Shown: positions 33,275-44,231, counted from the stretch's first letter. The stretch: DNA of 64,000 nt from Euphorbia lathyris (GCF_963576675.1 NC_088913.1:73717001-73781000); one strand, 5' to 3'. Numbers and translations are program-made. Notes: generated from the sequence alone by a model not told the origin.

Positions 33275-34498
33275 TGTTGGTCCCTTATAACGTAACAAGT
33301 TAGTTCCAAGGGGGGATAGGAACTATTTAAAATTTTAATACGTTAAGGCTGCCTTCTTTTTCTTTGAAAAAGGATTACACAGCGCGCTGAGTAAATAAGA
33401 CACTAGCTTAGTCAACTGGTGACTAAGTCAGTTTCTTTCGTTGAGTCAGGAGATAGCACTTTGAGTCTATTCCTGAACTCAGACACTCAATACACACAAC
33501 TCAGCTTGACCTCTTTACTTGGTCAGTTTTGATTAAGCAAGCAATATATATATTAAGGAGTTTAAGGTTAGAAAGATATTACTCAGCAGATTTATCCAGG
33601 TTCGGCCTCCAAGCCTACGTCTTGTCCCCGGAACACGTTCCGAGATTTCGAATTCTCTACTGAGCTCTTTAACGGTAGAGCATCAAACCTTTTACAACTT
33701 AGAAGCTGAGTATAACAAGAGTACTTTCCTCTATACCTCTACTCACTCCTAATCTCACGCTGAGTACTATAACCGAGTACTCAGCCTCTCCTTTCTAATC
33801 TCTAGAAATGATAAAGATTTGTCCTAACCAACAATTGGTAAAACACTTTAGATGATTGAATAATCACTCTAGACTTTTACACAAAAGATATAAAATTTGG
33901 TGTAAGAATTTGCTTTGCTTTTTCTTGCAGAACTTTGAGTAGAATTTTGGTCAGCGTAATGGCTTGATCAAGTTCTGTGTGGAATGAAGCAACTGAAGGG
34001 CTCTATTTATAGAGACGTCTGAGGCATCGGTCATTTCGAATTTCGAAATAACCGTTGGAGGGAAACGGCTTCCTGTCGTTGTCACTCAGTTTTGCTCAGA
34101 GCTCTCGGCCAATCAGATTTGAGTATCTTCTGTCCTCGGTCAGTGTTGAGCAGCTTTTAGTCAGCTCGGCAGACTGTCTCTCAATTTATGGTAAGGTCAA
34201 CTAGACAGCGTTCTGTGTCTTCTGAACTTTACCCAAAGTGGAAACACTTTGTCTGGAAGTTGTTCTTGCTCAGCTGTTGTCTTGTACTCTTTGTCGATTC
34301 AACTCAGCGGCTTCACTCCGAAGTTGTTCAACGAAGGTCTTCTAGATCCTTCTCTTGCTGAGTTGCGTTTTGATCATAACGACAGCGTTTTGCACACGCG
34401 GGCCGAGTTGTCTTGATCTGTTTGACTTTGGGCCTTGACTTCCGTATGGGCTTTGGGCTTTTTATTCTTTATGTCTTATAAACAATTTTAACTCAACA
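33275..34498 (-). mobile_element. Copia 5' LTR (1,224 bp)
   Basis: On the minus strand it runs TGTTGAGTT...ACCAACA and is followed directly by the primer site and gag start. A CTATAAATAG TATA box lies near 34011-34022 in the sense direction. With the gag fragment it forms the 5' end of an element whose remainder is absent. Confidence 0.8.
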
Positions 34499-34607
34499 TT
34501 GAACAAACACATTAGTATAATAAATCAAAGCATTTAAACTTAGTGTGTTTAGAATATATTTAATTTTACTTAAATAATTTTGTCAAATCAAAATCATGTG
34601 GAAAAGT

Positions 34608-35450
34608 GTTTCAACAGTTTACTTAGTATTATATGTCGATGATATTCTGCTAATGGGAACGACATAGCTATACTGCAATCGGTGAAAATTTTGGTTATCG
34701 GATAAAATTCTCCATAATAGACTTAGGAGAAGCAGCTTACATCTTAAGGATTAAGATCTATGGAGATAGATTGAGAAGACTGCTTGACCCCTCCTAGTCT
34801 AAATACGTTGACAAAGTGCCCAAAGCATTTTTGCACTAGACCTAACATCACTTTTGCTTTAAGCATGACAAAGTCGATTATAGGTCAATCTGAGTGATGG
34901 TCACTGGATTGTTGTCAAGAACATTCTTAAGTACTTAAAATGACTGAAGATATGTTCCGGGTATATGGAGATGAAATTTGAAAGTTGGAGACTTTCAGAT
35001 ACAAGTCATCAAACAGATAAAGATGTTTTCGCAGAATACAAGTTTATTCTCAAAGAGGTACGGTTAGTTGGAATAGTTCCAAACAGGAAACCGTAATCGA
35101 GCCAAAGATTAAAATCAGAGTATATATATGTAGCAGCTTTGGAAGCAGCTAAAAGGAAGTTTGGAATGCAAGTTCATTAATGAACTAAGCGTGGTACCTG
35201 ACATTGTTAATGAGATTAACAATAAAGCTGTTGCTCTTGCTTGAAGGACCCGCAGTCTCATAATACATCCAAACACTACCTCAATCGTGACCATCTCTTC
35301 CGAGAGATAACATCAAGAGTAGATGTGAGAATTAAAAGAGTGCCCACCAAGGCACAATCTTATAGATCCATTTAAAAGAATGCCTTACCCCAAAAGGTTC
35401 ATGATCGTCATACGAATGCTTATGGGAATGTTTTCAGAAACAATTGGCTT
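34608..35450 (+). pseudogene. Copia reverse transcriptase/RNase H relic
   Basis: Plus-strand text VYLVLYVDDILLMG is the catalytic YVDD block of copia reverse transcriptase. It is followed by a decayed RNase H region with many stops, leading to a polypurine tract and LTR. The upstream half of pol is missing. It is oriented opposite to the copia piece at 32814-34498 and belongs to a different family by LTR sequence. Confidence 0.8.
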
Positions 35451-35452
35451 TA

Positions 35453-35467
35453 GTCCAAGTGGGAGAA
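35453..35467 (+). promoter_or_regulatory. Copia polypurine tract
   Basis: GTCCAAGTGGGAGAA immediately before TGTTGGAG, the usual PPT/3' LTR junction of this copia type. Confidence 0.85.
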
Positions 35468-37274
35468 TGTTGGAGTTTGGTGTCCTAAAGACAATTGTTT
35501 TAGGATATAAATATTAATGAATAAATTGTTTATTTAGTCATTTGTTTAATCAGATATATAGCATTAAAATGTAACTATATATAAAGGCACAAATCTTTCA
35601 TAAAGAAAGTAATTCTAAGTTTATTTAAGTAGTTATAAAGTGTTCATACAAGCATGAAGTGAGACTATACTTTATAATAGACCAATAGACTTAAAGTAAA
35701 CCCAAGTCAAGTAATATATTATAGGGGGTTGTCATATTACTGTTGAGACTTGCATGTAACAGTGTTTTCTGTCGAGACAGAAAGCTGATCTCATAAGCTA
35801 TAGATATTCAGATATCTAGACAGTTACATGGATCCGGTGAAGGAGTTCATTAGGATTGGGACCCGACTTGAGATAACAGAATGGATTGATTTATCTAATG
35901 TGTCAACTGTTCATCTTATTGGTATTAGTAGGTATAACTAATCCTCAGACTCAAACATTCGTTAATTAGTGATTCTGGATTATGGAGTCTGATACTTTGA
36001 TTCTGTGCGAGCACGATCCAACAGGTGAGAGCCTGGGGTGTGTGAGAGCAGGGTTGGGTATCACACAAAGTAATTGCAGAATAGTTAATGTCAGATTGAG
36101 CATTTGTCACTCCCGATAAGTGGGAGATATATCCAAATGGCCGCTTGTGGAGAATTGACTGAAATCCTTGCAAGGTGATAGAGTTAAGAGTAGAAATGAA
36201 TATTTCACTTAACTTATCTTTTCAGAATGAATTCAACCTGTACAAGTAAAACCGGACTCTTCGTTATATGTAACCTTTACACATTCCATGGTTATAAGGA
36301 ATTGACCGACAGGATATAGTTGATGAAGGAACGTATTATACTGTACCTAATACGGAAAGGTTAACGTCAGTTATCAACCTGACTTCTTAATTGCTCTGGG
36401 GGGAATATCATAGGTTCTGTTAGTAACAGCTCGCGACGGTATTCCGTTATATATATGTTGAATTAATCGTGATGAATTAATCTCAAAGGATATATACGGC
36501 TAGTGTCAATAAAGAACCTAATGGGTCGCATATGGGACTTGGAACCAGAGGACGAAAATGTAATTAGTGAGACACTAACATAGTGGGCCGAAATTTGTAA
36601 TAATATTAGGGATAATGAATTTGATTTAATAATTGTAATTAGATTATGATTATAAATTAAATTAAAGTATTATCTGATAATATTAATTAGAACTTTTATG
36701 TGATTGAAACTCTAATTAATTATCCCTAACAATAATTAAATTATTAATTTGATTAATAATATTATCTAGATATAATTAGTTATTATTTAGATAATAATAA
36801 AGTGTTTATTTACTTATCTAATTAGTAATCCTATTCCGAATAAGATTCTAATTAATTAATGACCTAACACAACTAGGATTAGGGTTTTGAGAAGTCTATA
36901 AATAGACTCCCTAGCCTATTTCGCCCAACACAATAAGAAAGGAGGAGGAACCGTTCCGTTTTCGTCTCGGCTAATCTACATTATTTCTTACTCTCTCTTT
37001 GATCTCGTATCGATTTCTGTTAGAGGCAATCATTGCGATTGCTATTATTAAGGTTGATTACTAATCGTCTTTCTTTTCTGTGTTGTTCTTTTGTTGTTCG
37101 TGATACACGGATTAAGAGTTGTGGGCACTTCGTTTGCAACCGTAGATAGTTCTTCACCGAAGGTATTACTTTCTATCCCTCTTTATATGAAATAATAATT
37201 AACAGATCTTGGAAAAGAGAAATAGATAAAATTTTATTATTCCGCTATGCCTAGGGTTGTTTATTTTCCTACAT
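35468..37274 (+). mobile_element. Copia 3' LTR (about 1.8 kb)
   Basis: It starts TGTTGGAGTTTGG after the polypurine tract and ends TTCCTACA, with short inverted ends. TATAAATA at 36897-36904 fits the LTR promoter. No matching 5' LTR is in the window. Confidence 0.72.
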
Positions 37275-37671
37275 CAGCGTTCAGTGACTAAGATCTCGAC
37301 CAAATTGGATTGTCCTTCCGAATAACTCGTCTTTTGTTATTTCGCGAGACGCATTAGTTCGGGTTTTGACTCCCTTCAAGCGTATCTCGGATTTAAACGT
37401 GGTACGAGTTATTCTTTTGGTTCAATTGTTCATTTCTGACGATGATTCGTTCCCTTTTACTCGCGTGGGTTCGTGTCTCGATTTTTAGATTACAACGGGA
37501 TCTTTTGGATCTATCGAGAGACAGAACCACGCGTTCTTTTAGCGACGGTGTCACTTTTGGATTTTATTTTAGTGGACGAAATCATCACGTAACGTGTTTG
37601 TTTCTAGCGTCAAAAATCCGCTTGCTCGTTTTGGCCACTTGAAAAGACGGTGAGTCTTATTTGAGTGCACG
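37275..37671. other. Unidentified stretch between two retroelements
   Basis: It has more CG dinucleotides than the surroundings and a 66-codon open stretch without recognisable domain. It may be host sequence or part of another retroelement. Confidence 0.4.
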
Positions 37672-38972
37672 TGATAAGTGTCCAAAATGGCAAGTTTATT
37701 ATGCTCTTTTTGTGAATATTCCATCCTTATTTGTGTCATTTTGGGACCTTTTTACTTGTTTTGTTGCATAAGTGCTTTCAGGGATCAAATTGGAGAAAAG
37801 AAGGCTTGGAAGGCTGTTTTGGACCCTTTTCACTCGAAGTTCAACTTTGCGGACGCAACTGGTTTTAGTCTTGCCCAAGGCTAAGAGGGTCGACTTATTC
37901 AAACCGCCTAGTCAGCAGAATCAGAAACCAACTTATCTCTGCAGTTTCAACATCATATTTTGAACGAAGGAAATCCCTGAAATCAAGGGAGGAATTCAGA
38001 AGATTGGGGATTTTTGAGTTAACATTATAAAAGAAATCCACCACTGTTTTGAGGGGATATTTTTAGATGGGATTAGACGATTTACTTTCCTTGTTAGGTT
38101 TTTAGAAGTTTTCAGCACAATTTCGTATTTCTCTTTACGTTCATCATTTTTACCTTTGTAAGCTATCATAGTCGATTCATGACTATGCGTAGCTAATTTC
38201 CTCATTCGATTAAGGGATTAATCAAAGGCTACCGTTATTTCCAATTGTGAGATCGTTGTTCTTAATTTCAGTCATCTAATTTAGTTTGATCTGTTTACAC
38301 TTTTATCAATCTATAAAATCAGACCTTCAATGGAAGTTTAGGCTGCAGTTCGGCCAGGCTTCACCCTTTTCATTCGTTGAAACAACGTTAGGTTATAGGA
38401 TTCGTAATCATCTGAAATCCTAACAGTAATCAAGCGTATGAATGTGTAACTTGGTTTGAATCGGAATCGCTAAGAATCCGGTTAACTTAGATTGGGTCCT
38501 TCTAATCCCTAATGCTTTCGACAGATTAAATTCTAAGCGCTAAGCTAGAACTGTCTGTCGAATAGGAGCTTATCTTTAGGCGCTCTAGGATTAGCTTTAC
38601 AACTAATGAAGGATTAGGTCGGGAATGAGTAAGGAACGACTATAACCAATCCAGATCACGATAATTAAGATGTTTTCCCACTTTCAGTGATCAATAGGAA
38701 ATAATTGATATGCCTGCAGATATCCATTGATCGGAGTTTTCTCATATTGGTACAAGATTTAATTTCCATTTAATTTTACAGAATTTCATTCCAAGATAAC
38801 TACCAAACAATCAATTCCCCCCCCCCCCCCCCCCAATTTACATTTACTAGATTTAGTCATAATACGAAAAATAATCGGTATTAATCCTTAGGGTACGATC
38901 TTTGCTTACCATTTCTACAAATTAGTAGTTGGTTCGTAATAATAATTTATTTGCTGGATTCGACACCCGTCA
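37672..38972 (+). mobile_element. Athila/Tat-like 5' LTR (family A)
   Basis: Inferred as TGATAAGTG...CCCGTCA, ending six bases before the tRNA-Asp primer site. It is unlike the LTR at 45581-47096 and 57165-58714. An 18-C run (38817-38834) lies near its end. The left boundary rests only on the TG start and on similarity to Tat-type LTR starts. Confidence 0.6.
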
Positions 38973-38977
38973 AATTT

Positions 38978-38996
38978 TGGCGCCGTTGCCGGGGAT
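38978..38996 (+). promoter_or_regulatory. Primer-binding site, tRNA-Asp
   Basis: TGGCGCCGTTGCCGGGGAT, complementary to the 3' end of plant tRNA-Asp(GTC) including CCA. It is the primer typical of Athila/Tat-lineage Ty3 elements. Confidence 0.9.
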
Positions 38997-39076
38997 TAAT
39001 CTAACTTGATTTTATTTCGTATATGACCAGGTCTGAATCTTCTAAACAACTCCTTTTCAAATCAGAAATATAGTTA

Positions 39077-40330
39077 TTGGCAAGAAAGATCCGTAAAGAA
39101 GTAAGGCTACAAAAATCACGAGCCATTGGAATTCATAGTTCCAGTATTTTTGGGAAGATCCTTTTTTTGTTCAAAACTTGTGGTGACAGGATAATTAGGA
39201 GATGCGTTAGTGAAAATGAATATGAATCCATAATGTCAGAATGCCATTCTAGCTCTTATGGAGGACATAATGGAGTTAGTAAGACAGTAGCTAGAATATT
39301 TGAATGTGGTTTCTTTTGGCCTACGATGTTTAAAGACGTCCGTTCATTTATTACTCGTTGTGATAAGTGCCAAAGAACAGGAAATTTAGGAAGGAAAGAT
39401 GAGATGCCCCTCACAACCATGTTAGAAGTTGAAGTCTTCGACATGTGGGGAATAGATTTCATGGGACCTTTTCCCCCTTCATTTGGTAAAACTTACATAT
39501 TAGTCGTCGTTGATTATGTTTCAAAGTGGGTTGAAGCAATTGCAACCCCGACAAACGATTATAAAGTAGTTGTTAGTTTTCTTGACGATATATTTTGTAG
39601 ATTTGGTTGTCCTAGAGTCATCGTTAGTGATGGCGGTACCCATTTTATAAACAGAAGTTTTGATATACTTATGAAAAAATATGGAGTACGCCACCGCGTG
39701 TCAACGCCATACCATCCTCAATCAAATGGTCAGGCGGAGATATCAAATAGAGAACTCAAATGGATTCTAGAGAAAACAGTTTCATCTTCAAGAAAAGACT
39801 GGTCTTGTAAACTCAATAATGCGTTATGGGCATACCGTATTGCATTTAAAACTCCAATAAGAATGACTCCATACCGATTATTGTATGGGAAGGCATGTCA
39901 TTTGCCAGTCGAATTAGAACACAAAGCCTATTGGGCTATTAGAGAACTTAACTTTAATTTGCAACAAGCAGGTAAGAAACGTTTGCTCGACTTAAATGAG
40001 TTAGATGAGTTACGTCATCTATCTTACGAAAATGCAAAGATATATAAAGAAAAAGTGAAAAAATGGCACGATGCCAAGATTAAAGTCAAACACTTTAAAA
40101 TTGGGGATAAGGTGCGGTTATTTAATTCATGACTTCGTTTATTTTCAGGAAAACTTAAGTCCAGATGGATAGGACCGTATTTAGTCGTCAAAACATTCGA
40201 TTATGGTTCTTTAGAACTTGAAGGACCTAACGGAGTTCGTTTCAAAGTTAATGGTAATCGATGCAAAATTTATTACGAAAATATTTCGAATATAGGCATT
40301 GAGTTCGTAACAAGATTATCTGAAGTGTAG
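39077..40330 (+). pseudogene. Gag-start/integrase fusion, Athila/Tat-like (internal deletion)
   Basis: A gag N-terminus of the Tat type starts near 39024, meets a stop at 39071 and resumes at 39077 ([13 protein letters not shown]). Near 39145 it joins directly to the end of the RNase H-integrase linker, so gag, protease, RT and RNase H are deleted. The integrase retains the HHCC finger ([19 protein letters not shown]) and the DDE residues ([25 protein letters not shown]). The 351-codon frame ends at TGA 40130-40132, which sits where the element at 61168 has an arginine codon. The normal C-terminus can be followed to about 40330. The element cannot move without helper proteins. Confidence 0.85.
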
Positions 40331-40577
40331 TTCGTTTAGCTTTTCTAACACATTTTATTTTGTTTTATTTTCTTTTAAATTTTTGTTCATTTTCATTTTT
40401 CATTCTTAATTAATTAATTATTAAATTTTTTATTATTATTATTTTATTTTACACATGCCATTTTTATGATTAGATGACTTTATGTTATGATTTAGATGCA
40501 TAAAATATGTTTATTTCATGATTTTAGATTTGATTTTAGGCAATTAGTTCAAAATTGAAGTTTCAGGCGATTCTCTG

Positions 40578-40765
40578 CCGAGAATTTGGAATTCTCGGTC
40601 GAGAGTTCTCCTTTTTCAAATTGTCCAAATAGGTAAGGTTTTTTCTGAACTTACCGAGAATATTTAATTCTCGGCCGAGAATCGGGCAAAAGGGTTTCGA
40701 CGCCTGATTTCCGCAAGGAAATCAGCGTGTCGCGACCGAGAATTTGGAATTCCCGGTCGCGACAC
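40578..40765 (+). repeat. GC-rich palindrome cluster upstream of the 315-aa ORF
   Basis: There are four inverted repeats in a row. CCGAGAATT-TGG-AATTCTCGG lies at 40578-40598. CCGAGAAT...ATTCTCGG at 40654-40674 overlaps the perfect ATTCTCGGCCGAGAAT at 40667-40682. CTGATTTCC-GCAA-GGAAATCAG lies at 40704-40725. An 18-bp stem with one mismatch lies at 40727-40744 / 40748-40765, carrying GTCGCGACCGAG and its complement. The same core appears before the 405-aa ORF and in the LTR. Confidence 0.85.
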
Positions 40766-40912
40766 GCGTTGTTTTTACACCATCAGACCTGAATCATCTT
40801 CAACCTGTAGACAAAACCTTTCATAAACGAAAAATTAAGTTTCTTCAATTCAGAAAGGTATAATTTTATGCCTTTTCGCATCAAAACAACACCTCATTTC
40901 ATCCTAAAATCT

Positions 40913-40920
40913 TATAAATA
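40913..40920 (+). promoter_or_regulatory. Putative internal TATA box for the 315-aa ORF
   Basis: TATAAATA lies 125 bases upstream of the likely start (41045) and about 150 bases downstream of the palindrome cluster. It is identical to the LTR TATA words at 46132 and 57686. Confidence 0.5.
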
Positions 40921-41044
40921 AGTCCTTGAGGATCATGGTTCTGTTACATTCTTTTCATCTTTGTCAGATCAATTTTCTGATTTTCTTCAAACAACCATTT
41001 TTTTTCCTAAGTTACAGACACCTTGCTTCTTTAAGTTCTTTACC

Positions 41045-41992
41045 ATGCCTACTAAACACAAAACCTCAAAGAAAAATGCTGCTTCAAGCAACAAACGTCC
41101 AGACTTGTCCAAACGATATGGTGCGCCATTTCCTATCTTCAATCACGATGAAGGAAGGTGCTACTGGAGGCTCCGTTATACATTCTTTGTTGGAATGTTA
41201 TATATGGATGACTTCTTGAATGATCAACTTGGAATAAGAGATGACTTGAGTCACTATTTGGAACGCTTAGGGTGGACAAAATTCGCCAAAATGCGATTTC
41301 CAATCATTGGCGATTGGATTCTAGAATTTTTCTGTACCGTTCGTTTTATTAACAAACGACGGGTCCGTCTTAGTTTTCGTCGAGATGGCGAAATCTTTAC
41401 TTTTGGCTATCCAAAGTTGCAGGCCTGGTTTGGTTTTCCCCCGAGGGATACAATCAAACGTCATCCTGGCAAAGACATGACATCCACAGACATATGGAGA
41501 ATGCTTACTGGTTTTTGGCGTTTCAATCCTAGACTCGCCTACAATCATTCCTTTCACTCCAACTCCATGCTGTATTTACACAAATTCTTGTGTCACAGTT
41601 TGTTCGGTCGCACATTTAGTAGTGTGGTCCGTGACACCGATTTATATGTTCTTGGAGATATATTCCAGGAAAATACAGTTGATTCTTCAAAAATTCTGAT
41701 GGAGGGTCTTGTCGCCGCTTCTCGATCCAAGGATAAAAAGATTGGATTCAGCAATATAATCTGTGGAATAATTCTCGGTACCAAGGGTACCATTGATGTT
41801 CCTTGGAGTGATGATGAATTCTTCCCGACGATAGATTATGAGTTTTTAGAGTTCGAAGGACTCGTGAAACGTGTCTTTCGTGCAGGCCCGCATTTTCTCT
41901 CTGCACCGGAACGTCAAGCTTTCGTGCAGTTAAAAATTGACCACTATAGGGCCACAGAAATCCCGCTTGATATGGATTATTATATAGAATAG
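41045..41992 (+). CDS. ATHILA-ORF1-like protein, env position (315 aa)
   Basis: An intact frame in the place where Athila elements carry their env-like gene, between integrase and 3' LTR. It resembles the ATHILA ORF-1 / 'putative plant transposon protein' family: a basic N-terminus (MPTKHKTSKKN), then a region with LEFFCTVRF, YPKLQAWFGFP, HKFLCHSLFGR (about residues 181-189), LYVLGDIF and ILGTKG. No transmembrane segment or signal peptide is evident, so it does not look like an envelope protein; its function is unknown. The frame is open from 40961, but the ATG at 41045 sits in ACCATGCC, as does the start of its neighbour. It is a tandem paralogue of the 405-aa ORF at 43014, sharing the block order. 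Confidence 0.8.
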   Translation: MPTKHKTSKKNAASSNKRPDLSKRYGAPFPIFNHDEGRCYWRLRYTFFVGMLYMDDFLNDQLGIRDDLSHYLERLGWTKFAKMRFPIIGDWILEFFCTVRFINKRRVRLSFRRDGEIFTFGYPKLQAWFGFPPRDTIKRHPGKDMTSTDIWRMLTGFWRFNPRLAYNHSFHSNSMLYLHKFLCHSLFGRTFSSVVRDTDLYVLGDIFQENTVDSSKILMEGLVAASRSKDKKIGFSNIICGIILGTKGTIDVPWSDDEFFPTIDYEFLEFEGLVKRVFRAGPHFLSAPERQAFVQLKIDHYRATEIPLDMDYYIE

Positions 41993-42573
41993 TTTAGGTT
42001 TTTCAAATTTTATTTTGTACATATTTTTCTTATTTTGGTGTAATTGAATTTGTTTATTTTATATTTTGTACATATGTGTTCTATTAATAAATTAACTTTT
42101 CTATTAATCTTAGTTCATTTATTTTCTAATATCTAATAGTTGAATATATTGGTTAAATGACGATAGTTAAATGTTTAGAATAATCTAATATGATTTCTTA
42201 TTCAACACATAATCTCACTTCAAAAACTTAATTCATTGGATTCAATATATCAAGTTTTCATTCAAATTCATTCAATTGATTAAATTCATGTCTTTAATAT
42301 GTATTATTATGAACTTATTATGCACTTAATATGATTCTTTTAACTTGTATGCATAAATGTGCATTAAAATTTCATTAATTCTTCATATACCATTTATTTC
42401 CCTTTAATTCAAATTACTAAGGCTAAACCTTTGGTTTTCCTTGCAATTAAATTCTATTTATTTTAGTTTTTAAGTGCATGTACAGTTTATATTAAGTTCA
42501 GGACACAAATTACCAACAAAATTGCACAAACCAAGTCAAAAGGCACCTAAAAAGCCATTTTTGACCAATTCTC
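41993..42573. other. AT-rich spacer between the two env-position ORFs
   Basis: No ORF or known motif. It ends in the palindrome module of the second ORF. Confidence 0.5.
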
Positions 42574-42688
42574 TACCGAGAATTTAAAATTCTCGGTAAG
42601 TCCAGCAAAAAAGGCCGAATTCAGAGCAATTTTTTCTCTGAAATTCGCGTGCCGCGACCGCGGATCCGCATTCTCGGTCGCGACACGC
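42574..42688 (+). repeat. GC-rich palindromes upstream of the 405-aa ORF
   Basis: A perfect 25-bp palindrome lies at 42574-42598 (TACCGAGAATTT-A-AAATTCTCGGTA). A 14-bp stem with one G:T pair lies at 42647-42660 / 42675-42688, containing GCCGCGACCG and CGGTCGCGACACGC. A GAATTCAGAG...CTCTGAAATTC hairpin lies between them. It is the same core as at 40578-40765 and in the LTRs. Confidence 0.85.
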
Positions 42689-42776
42689 GACCTGCAGGCA
42701 ACACTATTCCGAATTTTTGCCCTATTTCAAGCCTATTCCTATTCCTATTCTACCTCTACATCTCCCTATTTCACCC

Positions 42777-42784
42777 TATATAAA
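42777..42784 (+). promoter_or_regulatory. Putative internal TATA box for the 405-aa ORF
   Basis: CTATATAAAC (TATATAAA) lies about 90 bases after the palindrome and 230 bases before the likely start at 43014. A C/T-rich leader follows. Confidence 0.5.
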
Positions 42785-43013
42785 CCTACCCCTTACACAA
42801 ACCTCACATCACCTCACTTTTTACCCAATCACCTACTCTAAACTCTTCCCCATAAATCACTTTCCCTCTTCCCAATTTATTCTTTACCCTCTCTTCTCTC
42901 TTCTCATTTCATTACCTCATTTTACAACTTTCAATTCATCTTCATCCTTTGATCTTCTCCCTTTTTCACTTCTTCTTCTTCTTCTTTACACAACCCTAGC
43001 CACCACCATTACC

Positions 43014-44231
43014 ATGCCTAGACAAAAGCGTGTTGGTCAAAAACCTCCGGTTACGGAAGCTAATCGCCTTCGTATTCGTTGCGGAGCCTATTTCGATATC
43101 GAAACGGAGGAGGAAGCCGCTCGATTTCTTCACTTTTCCAATTCCAAGCGAGAGTTTGTGGATATGCACTTCCTTGACTTCGATTCGGTAAGAGCATTAA
43201 ACTTCTCTACTAGAATTGATGCTTTTAGTGAAGCTTTGGGTTGGCAAGAGTTCGTTTCTATGCGTTTTCCCCGTATTCATGAATACGTGGTGGAGTTTTT
43301 GGTCACTTTGACCATGAACAAGAAGAAGACATCAATCTCTTTTAGGAACAATGGTGTGACTTACACCATAGATTATGAGGCAATGGGAAACATGTTTGGT
43401 TTCCCTACTACTGATTTTTATGATAAGCCTAAAGATTTTGATAATGATTCTGTTTGGCAAACTCTTTCGGATCAAGACTATTTTAACTCCAAAAACACTT
43501 CCAGCAAGTTGATTAAGGACAATTGTGTGTTCTTCTTTCATAAGTATTTGAGTTTTTCCTTGTTTGGTCGTGTTGAGAGTTCGAAGATTCAAGTTCGGGA
43601 TTTATTTGTTTTGGATAGTTTGTTTAAAGGTTTGAGGGTTGATAGCATTGGTATGCTATTTGATAATTTGTTCCGTGCTTCGAGGGCTCATACAATTCAA
43701 GTCCCTCTCGGTAATTTTATAACGACCATTGTTTTGGGAGCACGGGGTGAATTGGCCGATTATGACATGTCCAACTATCATGGGTATGTTCCAATTTTGG
43801 ACATCTCGGCACTTGAGCGGGCTCCCTTATTGCTTACTTCGGTTCCTCCCGTCTTTATTTCATATGCTTCCCGTATTGCCCATCTTCGTGGCACTATGGG
43901 TGGAGGAGCTTCAAGTTCTCAATTTGTAGGTACCGAAGACGGAGGTGAGGCGGAAGGCGAGGAGGATGCACCGCAAGCTCAACCACAACCCCAAGCACCT
44001 CAAGAGGATGATCCGGTGGATTTGCGGAGGATTTTGAACCAAATCAATTCCAATAATCGTCAAATGAATTTAAGAATTGATGATTTGGTGGAAAATAACA
44101 TGGTGATGAATGACAACCTTAATACTTTGAGGCGCGAGCATAGGTCTACTCGGTATCGGATGCTTTCCTTTTTCCGTCGCCGAAATGTGGAGACTTCACC
44201 AACACCTCCGGATTCCCCGCCTAATGCTTAG
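43014..44231 (+). CDS. ATHILA-ORF1-like protein with coiled-coil tail (405 aa)
   Basis: The second intact ORF of the env-position pair. The ATG at 43014 (ACCATGCC) is preferred over the upstream in-frame Met at 42717, because the extension is low-complexity leader sequence. The N-terminus MPRQKRVGQK is basic. The core follows the 315-aa paralogue block for block: LGWQEFVSMRFP, VEFLVTLTM, MGNMFGFP, KYLSFSLFGR (about residues 182-186) and LFVLDSLF. It adds a Glu/Pro/Gln-rich linker and a C-terminal heptad-like stretch (ILNQINSNNRQMNLRIDDL) ending in a basic FFRRR patch, which suggests oligomerisation. No membrane segment is seen. A decayed inverted homologue lies at 49494-50403. Function is unknown. 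Confidence 0.8.
   Translation: MPRQKRVGQKPPVTEANRLRIRCGAYFDIETEEEAARFLHFSNSKREFVDMHFLDFDSVRALNFSTRIDAFSEALGWQEFVSMRFPRIHEYVVEFLVTLTMNKKKTSISFRNNGVTYTIDYEAMGNMFGFPTTDFYDKPKDFDNDSVWQTLSDQDYFNSKNTSSKLIKDNCVFFFHKYLSFSLFGRVESSKIQVRDLFVLDSLFKGLRVDSIGMLFDNLFRASRAHTIQVPLGNFITTIVLGARGELADYDMSNYHGYVPILDISALERAPLLLTSVPPVFISYASRIAHLRGTMGGGASSSQFVGTEDGGEAEGEEDAPQAQPQPQAPQEDDPVDLRRILNQINSNNRQMNLRIDDLVENNMVMNDNLNTLRREHRSTRYRMLSFFRRRNVETSPTPPDSPPNA

Noticed and set aside
37442..37884. Small ORFs before the family A LTR
   Set aside because: No domain, and they straddle the inferred LTR boundary.
42717..43013. N-terminal extension of the 405-aa ORF
   Set aside because: Low-complexity Pro/Ser/Leu text covering the TATA and pyrimidine leader; the ATG at 43014 matches the context and start sequence of the paralogue.
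41045..44231. True envelope glycoproteins
   Set aside because: No signal peptide, transmembrane segment or cleavage site; the proteins fit the ATHILA ORF-1 type instead.
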